A stretch of DNA of 64,000 nt from Zobellia laminariae (GTDB taxonomy: Bacteria > Bacteroidota > Bacteroidia > Flavobacteriales > Flavobacteriaceae): the NCBI RefSeq assembly GCF_009725995.1, contig NZ_RCNS01000003.1:1185130-1249129 (forward strand), written 5' to 3'. The notes below the pieces were generated by a model, which saw nothing but the letters and a program-made list of their open reading frames with translations, was not told the DNA's origin and made no database searches. The position numbers and the translations under genes were made by a program. Below are positions 35,741 to 43,800 of the stretch, one piece after another (the first letter of the stretch is position 1; the number at the start of each line of letters is the position of its first letter).

Positions 35741-37093
35741 TTATCCTATTTCTTTATGCAATAGATCTAATCCTTCTCTAATAATCTGCTGATGAGGCTG
35801 TTTTGAAACACAAACAAACTCCGTCAACGAGAAATCCTCCGGTGCTACTTCATAAAGCCCCAGTTGCTCCATCTCATCCAAATCTTTTATCATACATGCT
35901 TTAAGCAACTGCATAGGAAAGATATCCAATGGAAATACTTTTTCATACATACCCGTTACCACAAACGCACGATGCTCTCCGTTTGTGTTTGTAGTTAGGT
36001 CGTATTTTTTATTTGGTTGCATCCAAGAGAATGTTAATGCTCTTGTAGCTGATATTTTGTTGAAGACAGGCTTGTTCCATCCAAAAAATTCATAATCATC
36101 TCCTTCTGGAATAGCAGTTACGGTATTATTATAATACCCTAAATGACCATCTGGAGCAGATTTTGAACCCGTAAGAACATCACCATTTATCACCCTAAAA
36201 TTATCTCCTTCTACACCACTAGCGTACAAGAAGGTAGAAATTTCAGTTCCAATCTTGGTTGTATAATACTTTGGAGCTTTAACAGAAGAACCTGCCAAAG
36301 CAACAGTACGTTCGGCATTAAACTTACCGGTCAATAACAACTCTCCAATTATCACCAAATCCTGAGGTGTAACCGTCCAAACTGTTTCTCCTTTATTAAT
36401 AGGATTTATTCTATTAATCTGCGTACCAACCAAACCAGCTGGGTGCGGACCGGAAACCTTATGTAATTCAACCCCTTTTAAACCGGCCAATGGCGAGTTT
36501 TCAGATTTCCCAACGGAAACATGAACCTTACCTGGCGTTAATTTATCCAAAGCGGTAATTGCAGCTTGAAGCTCTTTTTCCTTCCCCTGCAAAACATAGT
36601 TTAAGTCTGCTGCCAAAGGAGCCGTAACATAACCTGAAACGAAAATTGCTTTTGGATTTGCATCCGGATCAGCAACAATATCGTATGGGCGTTGTTTGAT
36701 AAAAGGCCAACATCCTCCTTTTAAAAGATATGCTTTAACCTCTTCCTTAGAAGCACTTTCTACATTCAACAAATCATGCACAACAGTTGCCTGCTCTTTA
36801 TCTGCCAAAATCTTAAGTGAGAGAATGCGTCTTCGCGCTCCTCTTACAATCTCAACAAGCTCACCACTTACCGGTGATACGAAAAGCATGCTTTCTTTGT
36901 TTTTATTGTAAAAAAGTGGTTCTCCCGCTTTGACTTCAGCACCCTGTTTTACCAACATTTTGGGTGTGACTCCGTGAAAATCGCTTAAGCCAATAGCATA
37001 AACGTTACTTAAAACGGCTTTTGATGTAGTTTGCTCTGCAGCTCCAACAAGTTTTATGTTCAAGCCCTTTTTAATCCTGATGTCTTTAGACAT
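35741..37093 (-). CDS. nqrA: Na+-translocating NADH:quinone reductase subunit A
   Basis: A 450-aa peripheral cytoplasmic subunit and first gene of the operon. The N-terminal region shows the typical KGLNIKLVGAAEQ and ADFHGVTPKM-like (SDFHGVTPKM) segments. A lipoyl-like fold (VKAGEPLFYNK, VSPVSGELVEIVRG) follows, then the GPHPAGLVGTQINRI block and a C-terminal domain. It stabilises the complex and contacts the quinone site of NqrB. A TAnnTTTG element lies 35 bases upstream. The complex pumps sodium while passing electrons from NADH to menaquinone. Confidence 0.98.
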   Translation of the reverse strand: MSKDIRIKKGLNIKLVGAAEQTTSKAVLSNVYAIGLSDFHGVTPKMLVKQGAEVKAGEPLFYNKNKESMLFVSPVSGELVEIVRGARRRILSLKILADKEQATVVHDLLNVESASKEEVKAYLLKGGCWPFIKQRPYDIVADPDANPKAIFVSGYVTAPLAADLNYVLQGKEKELQAAITALDKLTPGKVHVSVGKSENSPLAGLKGVELHKVSGPHPAGLVGTQINRINPINKGETVWTVTPQDLVIIGELLLTGKFNAERTVALAGSSVKAPKYYTTKIGTEISTFLYASGVEGDNFRVINGDVLTGSKSAPDGHLGYYNNTVTAIPEGDDYEFFGWNKPVFNKISATRALTFSWMQPNKKYDLTTNTNGEHRAFVVTGMYEKVFPLDIFPMQLLKACMIKDLDEMEQLGLYEVAPEDFSLTEFVCVSKQPHQQIIREGLDLLHKEIG

Positions 37094-37127
37094 ATTGTTC
37101 TAGACCTTAGGTTAACAAAATTTGCAG

Positions 37128-37135
37128 CAAAAATA
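37128..37135 (-). promoter_or_regulatory. -7 promoter element of the nqr operon
   Basis: On the minus strand this reads TATTTTTG (TAnnTTTG), 34 bases upstream of the nqrA ATG. Confidence 0.55.
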
Positions 37136-37245
37136 ATACTAAAAGGATTGTTTTCATAATAAATGCCTAGAAATTTAGACATCATACCGATCAAAATTTT
37201 TTAGGTACGCTTTTTGTTTACCTTTACCTCAAAAAATAGCTGGTA

Positions 37246-38490
37246 ATGCGCTTGAATATTATACCATTTTTTTTCTTCTTTCTGACATCTTTATTAGGTG
37301 CTCAGGTGCAATTAGAGGTCAACCCACCCGAGAATATTAAAACCGTAATTTTTGGAGGACCTACAGAGGATCAATTTCCTGTTATAGAGCTTGGAGAGAC
37401 CATGAAACTGGAATTTGATGACATTACAGCCTCTGAAAGTGACTACTACTACAAAATAATTCACTGCAACTACGACTGGCAACCTTCTCAACTTTTAAAA
37501 TCACAATATCTTAGTGGTGTAGACAACCAACGTATTGTTAATTATGAGAACAGCTATTCTACTTTACAATCCTACTCTAATTACAAATTATCCATTCCTA
37601 ACGAAAATGTAGGGCTAAAAGTTAGCGGTAATTTCATATTAGAAATTTATAATGACAATTATGAACTTCAATTCTCAAGACGTTTTGTTGTATATAAAGA
37701 TGCAGTAACCGTGGGCGGAACCGTTAAACGTTCTCGCGATTTTAATTTTATAAATGAAAAACAGGTAGTTCAGTTCAACATTAATGCTGGCAATTTTCAA
37801 CTTGTAAATCCCAAAAAAGAGGTTAAAGTGGCCATTTTACAGAATTACCAATGGGAAACGGCACTTTATGATGTAGCACCTCAGTACACTGTAGGAACTG
37901 AATTGGTTTACAAATATGACCAAGAAACCAGTTTTTACGGAGGAAATGAATTTCTAAACTTTGACACTAGCGACCTTAGAGCTCCTACCTCGCAAATATC
38001 AAGAATAGAGGTTGATGAACTTTACAACCACTATTTATTCGCCAACAACTACAGAGCAGACCGCCCATACTCTTATTACCCGGATATAAATGGCGATTTT
38101 GTTGTTCGTACTTTACAAGGAGAAGATAACTCCAGAGAAGCAGAGTACACTAAAGTCCACTTTTCCCTACCTTATGATGAGAGATTAGCATTGGATGAAG
38201 TTTATGTTTTTGGAAAATATAACAACTACGCCCTTTCTGACGAAAACAAGATGACCTACAATGAGAACAATGGCATGATGGAGGCCACAATTAAACTCAA
38301 GCAAGGTTTCTACAATTATAAATTTGTTGTTAAACGTGAAGATGGCACATTAGAAATTAATACCGTTTGCGGAAATTTTCACTTTACCGAAAACAACTAT
38401 TTAATTTTGGTATACTATAGGAATTTTGGCGATTTGTACGATAGCATCATTGGTATTGGTTCTGCAAACTCTAGAAATATCAGTAATTAG
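37246..38490 (+). CDS. Type IX secretion system plug protein (DUF5103)
   Basis: A 414-aa exported protein with a signal peptide (LTSLLGAQ). It matches the pattern of the DUF5103/T9SS Plug family: N-terminal PENIKTVIFGG and FPVIELGETMKLEFDD, a central YKIIHCNYDWQPS, QYLSGVDNQ, FSRRFVVY, and the C-terminal YNYKFVVKREDG before a final beta strand. Plug sits in the outer-membrane SprA channel of the T9SS and seals the pore when it is idle. With porT at 50206 and T9SS cargo at 11888 and 22137, the window holds both machine parts and clients. It heads a likely operon with the DUF3667 and apaG genes. Confidence 0.9.
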   Translation: MRLNIIPFFFFFLTSLLGAQVQLEVNPPENIKTVIFGGPTEDQFPVIELGETMKLEFDDITASESDYYYKIIHCNYDWQPSQLLKSQYLSGVDNQRIVNYENSYSTLQSYSNYKLSIPNENVGLKVSGNFILEIYNDNYELQFSRRFVVYKDAVTVGGTVKRSRDFNFINEKQVVQFNINAGNFQLVNPKKEVKVAILQNYQWETALYDVAPQYTVGTELVYKYDQETSFYGGNEFLNFDTSDLRAPTSQISRIEVDELYNHYLFANNYRADRPYSYYPDINGDFVVRTLQGEDNSREAEYTKVHFSLPYDERLALDEVYVFGKYNNYALSDENKMTYNENNGMMEATIKLKQGFYNYKFVVKREDGTLEINTVCGNFHFTENNYLILVYYRNFGDLYDSIIGIGSANSRNISN

Positions 38491-38520
38491 ATTATATTTA
38501 TCCTTAATTCTCTTGGATAA

Positions 38521-39639
38521 ATGACCAACAAGCTCGCCCACTCCGGAAAAGGAAGGTACAAATTGAACTACAGAGGTACCGAATGCCTTAATTGCGGACA
38601 CCCTTTGGACATGAGCGACAAATATTGCCCCAATTGCGCGCAAGCTAATAGCACCAAGAAAATTACCATCAAAGATTATTTAGATGAATTTTTTGGAACC
38701 TTAATTTCGTACGACTCACGGCTGCTTCGTACCCTATCCACCCTATTAATTAAACCCGGTAAAATTACCAAAAGCTACATAGATGGTAAACGTATTTCCT
38801 ACACCAACCCTTTTCGGTTTTTATTAAGCCTTGCTATAATCTACTTTCTGATTATAAATTTCAGTGGCAATTTTTCAAAATATGACAAATACGGAGGGAA
38901 CGATATTTCTGATGTAGAAAATATGGTTGATGAATGGAATAAAAACTCAACTGATGATGATATTGTTCAACTTTCAACAAAAATAGATTCTATTAAAAAA
39001 TCCGCAGTGTATTATGAGGATTACAAAGAGCAAAAAAACGTACGTGATTCTGCAATATTACTCGATCCAAAAGCAAATTTTAAAAAGATAGAGCAAACTT
39101 CATTTTTTGATCGTTACTCCCAAAAGCTCTCTTTTTTTACTACTATTTTAGAACACGATACTATTTATGGTTTTCAAGATTTAAAAAATAAATATACACT
39201 TCCAGAATCTTTTGAAAACAAAATGGCATTCAACACTTCAAACGGGTTTTTAAAATTCCAGAAGTCGCCAGGGAGTTTTCTTACTGCATTAATTTCAAAA
39301 TTACCGTTCGTCGTATTTTTCTTTTTACCGGTCTTTAGAGTGTTCATTTGGCTGATATATATCAGAAAAAAATATAGTTATACCGATCATTTGATCTTTA
39401 GCTTTCACAACACTGCATTATTATTTATCTTGCTCATTATTAGCTATTTGATTAATTCAATATTTGAGACTCAGACTAATAAGTATTTTATTACAATTTT
39501 TTCGATATACCTTTTTATAGCTATGCGAAATTTTTACGGTCAAGGCATATTTAAAACTATTGTTAAATATCTTTTTCTGAACACTATTTTTTTATATTGG
39601 CTATATTATCTACGGTATTACTTTTTACCGGTAACATAA
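38521..39639 (+). CDS. DUF3667 membrane protein with N-terminal zinc ribbon
   Basis: A 372-aa protein. The N-terminus has a four-cysteine zinc ribbon (CLNCGHPLDMSDKYCPNCAQ), then the family helix TIKDYLDEFFGTLISYDSRL and the KPGKITKSYIDGKRISYTNP loop. A first membrane helix sits at about residues 102-117, then a soluble insert of about 130 residues, and then four C-terminal helices (about 255-370). Function is unknown; the fold suggests a small membrane transporter or regulator. It lies 30 bases after the Plug gene and 22 before apaG. Confidence 0.85.
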   Translation: MTNKLAHSGKGRYKLNYRGTECLNCGHPLDMSDKYCPNCAQANSTKKITIKDYLDEFFGTLISYDSRLLRTLSTLLIKPGKITKSYIDGKRISYTNPFRFLLSLAIIYFLIINFSGNFSKYDKYGGNDISDVENMVDEWNKNSTDDDIVQLSTKIDSIKKSAVYYEDYKEQKNVRDSAILLDPKANFKKIEQTSFFDRYSQKLSFFTTILEHDTIYGFQDLKNKYTLPESFENKMAFNTSNGFLKFQKSPGSFLTALISKLPFVVFFFLPVFRVFIWLIYIRKKYSYTDHLIFSFHNTALLFILLIISYLINSIFETQTNKYFITIFSIYLFIAMRNFYGQGIFKTIVKYLFLNTIFLYWLYYLRYYFLPVT

Positions 39640-39661
39640 TTACCTTTTAGAAGGAAAACAT

Positions 39662-40048
39662 ATGATCACACAAGTAACTAAAGGCATTAAGATTTCAGTA
39701 AATACTAGTTTTGAAGGAACCTTCTTCAAGAACTATAAGATGCACTTTGCTTTTGGCTACACGATTACCATAGAGAATCAAAGTAAAGACTCTGTACAAC
39801 TTACTTCTCGCCATTGGAAAATATACGATGCCCTTAACGAATTAGAGGTATTAGATGGTGAAGGTGTTATTGGTAAAAAACCGGTTATAAAACCAGGAGA
39901 ATCGCACACCTATACATCTGGTTGCCTTTTAACTTCACCTATTGGAGCAATGAAAGGTCATTATAATATGGTCAACTTTAGTTCTACCGAAAAATTTAGG
40001 GTGTATATCCCTACTTTTAAATTTCATGCACCTTTCGCATTAAATTAG
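39662..40048 (+). CDS. apaG: ApaG domain protein (Co2+/Mg2+ efflux protein ApaG)
   Basis: A 128-aa single fibronectin-like domain. Family hallmarks are visible: YTITIENQSKDSVQLTSRHW near residues 35-54, DGEGVIGKKPVIKPGESHTY, and TSPIGAMKGHYNMV. ApaG binds pyrophosphate-type ligands and is linked to divalent metal tolerance in enterobacteria; its true role is not settled. A purine-rich ribosome-binding site (AGAAGGAAA) precedes ATG 39662, and it is the last gene of the Plug-DUF3667-apaG set. Confidence 0.93.
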   Translation: MITQVTKGIKISVNTSFEGTFFKNYKMHFAFGYTITIENQSKDSVQLTSRHWKIYDALNELEVLDGEGVIGKKPVIKPGESHTYTSGCLLTSPIGAMKGHYNMVNFSSTEKFRVYIPTFKFHAPFALN

Positions 40049-40182
40049 ACCATTCTCTTTCAATTTCCATAGCGTTTTACGCTTTAACCTAGCAATCTGG
40101 TAGCATATAGTATCCTATGTGGTTTCACTTCGCATATGCATTCATTTCATTAAGGTTTTTTTAGCATAATCCTTTTGAGTCA

Positions 40183-40214
40183 TTAGTGCTTAGGCAGTTT
40201 TTTATTAGCACTAA
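40183..40214. promoter_or_regulatory. Inverted repeat overlapping the pruA promoter (possible operator)
   Basis: TTAGTGCT (40183-40190) and AGCACTAA (40207-40214) are perfect 8-base arms separated by 16 bases. The right arm ends 6 bases before the -7 element, so the site covers the -33 region. This is a position suited to repression or activation of pruA. There is no T-run, so it is not a terminator. Confidence 0.45.
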
Positions 40215-40220
40215 GAATCC

Positions 40221-40228
40221 TACCTTTG
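40221..40228 (+). promoter_or_regulatory. -7 promoter element of pruA
   Basis: TACCTTTG matches TAnnTTTG, 30 bases before ATG 40259. A TTG at 40226 lies inside it and is not the start. Confidence 0.65.
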
Positions 40229-40258
40229 CGCTCTATTATTAAACTTAATAAAAGCATT

Positions 40259-41887
40259 ATGAGCAAAGGTTTTTTTCATGTACCGACAGCGATTAACGAA
40301 CCAATAAAGAGTTATGCGCCGGGCACTTCTGAAAGAGAAGAAGTTCTTGAACAGTACCGTTCTTATTTTAACGGTAGCGTAGATGTACCATTATATATAG
40401 GTAGCGAAGAAATTAAGACAGGGAATACCAAGCCTATGTCTCCTCCACATGACCACAAACATATTGTAGGCCAGTATCATGTTGCTGAAAAGGCACATGT
40501 TACAAAAGCTATTGACAATTGTTTAGCATCAAGGTCTGCTTGGGCAGATTTAACCTGGGAGCAACGCGCTGCCGTGTTCTTGAAAGCTGCAGAATTAATT
40601 GCAGGGCCATACCGTGCCAAAATTAATGCTGCAACTATGATTGCGCAATCGAAAAACATATACCAAGCCGAAATTGATGCAGCCTGTGAGTTGATTGATT
40701 TTCTACGTTTTAATGTGGAATACATGTCACAGATCTACGATCAGCAGCCAGATTCTGCAGAAGGTATTTGGAACCGCGTAGAATACAGACCTCTTGAAGG
40801 TTTCATATACGCTATTACTCCTTTCAACTTTACAGCTATTGCCGGAAACCTTCCTGCAAGTGCTGCTATGATGGGGAATGTAGTTGTTTGGAAACCTAGT
40901 GATAGTCAAGTTTTCTCTGCCAAGGTTATTGTTGATATTTTTAAAGAAGCCGGTCTTCCTGATGGCGTTATTAACGTAGTTTACGGAGATCCAGTAATGA
41001 TTACTGAAACTGTTTTGGCTAGCCCAGACTTTGCAGGTATTCACTTTACAGGTTCAACACATGTTTTCAAAGAATTATGGAAACAAATAGGTAACAACAT
41101 TCACACCTATAAAACATATCCAAAAATAGTTGGTGAAACAGGTGGAAAAGATTTTATCGTTGCACACCCATCAGCAAAACCTCAACAAGTAGCTACGGCA
41201 ATTGTTCGTGGTAGTTTTGAATTTCAAGGACAAAAATGTAGCGCAGCTTCTCGTGTTTACCTTCCAAAATCGCTTTCAGAGGAAATTATTGAGTCTGTAA
41301 AAAAAGACATAGCTTCTTTCAACAAACCAGGTAGCCCTGAAGACATGTCTAACTTTATAACAGCAGTTATTCACGAAGGATCTTTTGATAAACTTGCTAA
41401 GTATATTGACCAGGCTAAGAAAGATGACAATGCAGAAGTTATTGCAGGTGGAAACTATGATAAATCTAAAGGATATTTTATAGAGCCAACAGTTATTCTT
41501 ACTACAGACCCTAAATACACTACAATGGAGACTGAATTGTTCGGCCCTGTTGTTACTATTTATGTTTACGAAGACAAGGACTGGTCAGAAACCTTGAAAT
41601 TGGTTGACGGAACTTCTGAATACGCATTAACAGGTGCAATTCTTGCAACGGACAGATATGCTATTGACGAAGCTACAGTAGCATTACAAAATTGCGCAGG
41701 TAACTTCTATATCAATGACAAGCCTACTGGTGCCGTAGTTGGTCAACAGCCATTTGGAGGAGCTAGAGCTTCAGGAACAAATGACAAGGCCGGTTCTGCA
41801 CAGAACTTGTTAAGATGGGTTTCTCCGCGTCTTATTAAAGAGACTTTTGTAACTCCAATAGACTACAGATACCCTTTCTTAGGCTAA
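40259..41887 (+). CDS. pruA: L-glutamate gamma-semialdehyde dehydrogenase (1-pyrroline-5-carboxylate dehydrogenase)
   Basis: A 542-aa aldehyde dehydrogenase oxidising glutamate semialdehyde to glutamate with NAD+ in proline breakdown. Motifs: YAITPFNFTAIAGNLP, VVWKPS, the substrate-site GETGGKDF, the catalytic cysteine in FQGQKCSAASR at about residue 335, and the C-terminal QPFGGARASGTNDKAG typical of P5C dehydrogenases. It is the separate (not PutA-fused) form usual in Bacteroidota. The start is ATG 40259; an 11-codon longer reading would begin inside the promoter element. An inverted repeat over the promoter suggests regulation, perhaps by proline or amino-acid supply. Confidence 0.96.
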   Translation: MSKGFFHVPTAINEPIKSYAPGTSEREEVLEQYRSYFNGSVDVPLYIGSEEIKTGNTKPMSPPHDHKHIVGQYHVAEKAHVTKAIDNCLASRSAWADLTWEQRAAVFLKAAELIAGPYRAKINAATMIAQSKNIYQAEIDAACELIDFLRFNVEYMSQIYDQQPDSAEGIWNRVEYRPLEGFIYAITPFNFTAIAGNLPASAAMMGNVVVWKPSDSQVFSAKVIVDIFKEAGLPDGVINVVYGDPVMITETVLASPDFAGIHFTGSTHVFKELWKQIGNNIHTYKTYPKIVGETGGKDFIVAHPSAKPQQVATAIVRGSFEFQGQKCSAASRVYLPKSLSEEIIESVKKDIASFNKPGSPEDMSNFITAVIHEGSFDKLAKYIDQAKKDDNAEVIAGGNYDKSKGYFIEPTVILTTDPKYTTMETELFGPVVTIYVYEDKDWSETLKLVDGTSEYALTGAILATDRYAIDEATVALQNCAGNFYINDKPTGAVVGQQPFGGARASGTNDKAGSAQNLLRWVSPRLIKETFVTPIDYRYPFLG

Positions 41888-41902
41888 AATAAGCAACATT
41901 TT

Positions 41903-41925
41903 ACACTGATAACCAGTGTTTTATT
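41903..41925 (+). terminator. First terminator-like hairpin after pruA
   Basis: ACACTG and CAGTGT form a 6-bp stem with a 5-base loop, followed by TTTTATT. Confidence 0.5.
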
Positions 41926-41940
41926 ATCAATTTTTACTAG

Positions 41941-41987
41941 ATTCCCCAATTCCTTGATTCAAAAATTACGGATTGGGGAATTTATTT
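41941..41987 (+). terminator. Second hairpin after pruA
   Basis: ATTCCCCAAT and ATTGGGGAAT are perfect 10-base arms with a 21-base loop, followed by TTATTT. It probably backs up the hairpin just before it. Confidence 0.5.
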
Positions 41988-42006
41988 AACCACTAAAACT
42001 AAGAAA

Positions 42007-42534
42007 ATGAAAAAACTAGTAGTAGCGGCATTCGTAATGGTAACGGCCTTGACGTTTGCACAAGAAAAATTAACACAGAACACAATTCAAGGTGTTTTAC
42101 AAGGAAATCAAGGACAAGTAGTTGCTTTGGCAGAAGCTTTTTCAGAAGAGCAATATGACTGGCGACCTACAGAAGGCGTAAACTCCGTTGCAGAAGCATT
42201 ATTACATGTCGCAGGAGGCAACTATTACTTAGCTTCTAAAATGGGTTTTGCTCCACCAGAAGGTGTGGATGTAATGAATCTATCAAAAATTACAGGTAAA
42301 GAGAACATCATTGCTGCTCTTAAGCAATCTAATGAATTTGTTCTGGAAAAGATAGTCTTAGTAGAAGATGCTCAGTTTGCAGAAGAGGTTGATTTTGGTT
42401 TTGCCAAAATGAATATGCTTGGCGGCCTATTAGCCATAATGGAGCACAACGGAGAGCATAAAGGGCAACTAATAGCATACGCTCGTTCTAACGGGGTTAC
42501 TCCGCCTTGGAGCAAGTATTTCACTAAAAAATGA
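42007..42534 (+). CDS. Exported DinB-family protein
   Basis: A 175-aa protein. A signal peptide (MVTALTFAQ) precedes a DinB four-helix bundle. Putative metal-site histidines are in ALLHVAGGNYY (about residue 68) and in MEHNGEHKGQLIAYARSNG (about 147-151). The C-terminal RSNGVTPPWS is typical of DinB/YfiT-like proteins. These are metal-binding enzymes, some of them thiol transferases; the substrate here is unknown. Export is unusual relative to cytosolic DinB members, though known among Bacteroidota. A strong terminator follows. Confidence 0.88.
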   Translation: MKKLVVAAFVMVTALTFAQEKLTQNTIQGVLQGNQGQVVALAEAFSEEQYDWRPTEGVNSVAEALLHVAGGNYYLASKMGFAPPEGVDVMNLSKITGKENIIAALKQSNEFVLEKIVLVEDAQFAEEVDFGFAKMNMLGGLLAIMEHNGEHKGQLIAYARSNGVTPPWSKYFTKK

Positions 42535-42540
42535 CCAAAA

Positions 42541-42578
42541 AGTCCCCTGATGCATATTGTGTCAGGGGACTTTTTTTT
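42541..42578 (+). terminator. Terminator after the DinB-family gene
   Basis: AGTCCCCTGA pairs with TCAGGGGACT (10 bp), followed by a run of eight T. Confidence 0.88.
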
Positions 42579-42918
42579 GACTGAATTTCAAATTTCATCG
42601 ATGAACTACACAATTTAAGCGCTTGGTTAACGTTATGTTTACATTAAAATAACATAACAAAACAATTACCATTTTTTAATGATTTAAAATTCAGGTATAA
42701 AAATATAAAATACTGACTAATAGATTGTTAAAAATTAATTGATTGAAAAGGTTTCAACTTACATTATTTACAAAATATGTCTAATACTTAACGTACAAGC
42801 TTGATTTTCAGTTAAAAACCTGAATAAAATCAAAATAAACATACTTTTAATGTAAATTTAACGTTAAGTAATTGTAAATTGAAGGTAAAAATTACAAACT
42901 TTATACTAACTGTAAAAA
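42579..42918. other. AT-rich non-coding region with repeated TTAACGT elements
   Basis: About 340 bases with no ORF. It holds a 12-base palindrome TTCATCGATGAA (42593-42604) and an inverted repeat GTTATGTT/AACATAAC (42632-42639 and 42651-42658). Three TTAACGT copies occur (near 42627, 42788 and 42858), the last within the perfect palindrome TTAACGTTAA. It precedes the small ORF at 42919 and may be its control region. No exact TAnnTTTG was seen. Confidence 0.5.
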
Positions 42919-43056
42919 ATGGAGATTATGGATATGCAGAAAACATACAGTAAACCGCAAAATATAGTAGACTACCTAACCATAAATGTGTGGGGACGTT
43001 TAAAAAATTACGCAAAGAGATATAGAAGGTCATATTACCAACTATTGAGCTTATAG
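42919..43056 (+). CDS. Possible small basic protein (45 aa)
   Basis: ATG 42919 to TAG 43054-43056. The reading has a protein-like composition: NIVDYLTINVWGRLKNYA in the middle, then KRYRRSYYQ and a short hydrophobic end, with an estimated positive charge. It stops 1 base before the rsmG stop codon on the other strand, so it fills the space exactly. The long, motif-rich AT-rich region upstream looks like a leader. No known family is recognised. Evidence is composition and position only; a chance ORF of this length is possible. Confidence 0.45.
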   Translation: MEIMDMQKTYSKPQNIVDYLTINVWGRLKNYAKRYRRSYYQLLSL

Positions 43057-43057
43057 C

Positions 43058-43693
43058 TTATCCCTTATATTTCATAGGTAAGTATACTACCTTTTTAGTT
43101 TCAAAGAAAGGATCATCAAAATAGTCGGTAAGGTCATACATTTCTATGGCCTTATACCCTTCTAACTCCTCAGCCAAATCCCCTCCTTTTAGATAAAGAA
43201 TCCCATTTCGTCTCTCGTGTTGCGACTCTTTCTTTATTTTCCCTTTCACCCAGTGTACAAAAGTTGGCATTGCAGCAACTGCTCTACTTACGATAAAATC
43301 ATATTCCCCTTTGGTTTCCTCCACTCTGGCATTAATAGCTGTCACGTTATCAAGCTCTAAGCCTTCAATAACCTCCTTAACCACCTTTATTTTCTTCCCA
43401 ATAGAATCTACTAAGGTAAATTGCACTTCAGGAAATAATATAGCTAAAGGAATACCAGGAAAACCACCACCAGTACCCACATCAAGAACAGAAGAACCAT
43501 CTTTAAACTGCTGAACCTTAGCTATTCCGGTTGAATGTAGAACATGTCTCAAATAGAGTTCATCTATATCTTTACGAGAAACTACGTTTATCTTTTGATT
43601 CCAATCTTTATATAACTCTTCTAATAATATGAAGTGTTTTTGTTGAAGATCTGATAAATTGGGAAAATATTTAAAAACTAATTCGGCAGTCAT
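43058..43693 (-). CDS. rsmG: 16S rRNA (guanine(527)-N7)-methyltransferase
   Basis: A 211-aa protein. RsmG methylates G527 of 16S rRNA in the cytoplasm. The SAM-binding motif is VLDVGTGGGFPGIPLAILFP at about residues 69-88. FTLVDSIGKKIKVV and the FIVSRAVAAMPTFVHW block match the family, and the N-terminal YLRHVLHS-type substrate region is present. It is divergent from the desaturase gene; the two -7 elements lie within 24 bases of each other. Confidence 0.96.
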   Translation of the reverse strand: MTAELVFKYFPNLSDLQQKHFILLEELYKDWNQKINVVSRKDIDELYLRHVLHSTGIAKVQQFKDGSSVLDVGTGGGFPGIPLAILFPEVQFTLVDSIGKKIKVVKEVIEGLELDNVTAINARVEETKGEYDFIVSRAVAAMPTFVHWVKGKIKKESQHERRNGILYLKGGDLAEELEGYKAIEMYDLTDYFDDPFFETKKVVYLPMKYKG

Positions 43694-43696
43694 GCG

Positions 43697-43704
43697 TATA
43701 TTTG
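43697..43704 (+). promoter_or_regulatory. -7 promoter element of the desaturase gene
   Basis: TATATTTG matches TAnnTTTG. It leaves a leader of about 90 bases before ATG 43801 that contains the palindrome at 43725-43738. Confidence 0.6.
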
Positions 43705-43712
43705 TATAGTTA

Positions 43713-43720
43713 CAAAACTA
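43713..43720 (-). promoter_or_regulatory. -7 promoter element of rsmG
   Basis: On the minus strand this reads TAGTTTTG (TAnnTTTG), 19 bases upstream of the rsmG ATG. Confidence 0.6.
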
Positions 43721-43724
43721 CTAT

Positions 43725-43738
43725 TTTCATCGATGAAA
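43725..43738. promoter_or_regulatory. Perfect palindrome between rsmG and the desaturase gene (possible operator)
   Basis: TTTCATCGATGAAA is a perfect 14-base palindrome in the early leader of the desaturase gene, just upstream of the rsmG promoter. A degenerate second copy, TTTCTTCGATATTT, lies about 30 bases downstream. The same core TTCATCGATGAA is at 42593-42604. A dimeric regulator could bind here. Confidence 0.45.
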
Positions 43739-43800
43739 TAGCATTTTCTCGACATTTAAAGCTGTGCATTTCTTCGATATTTATTTATAATACTACTTAT

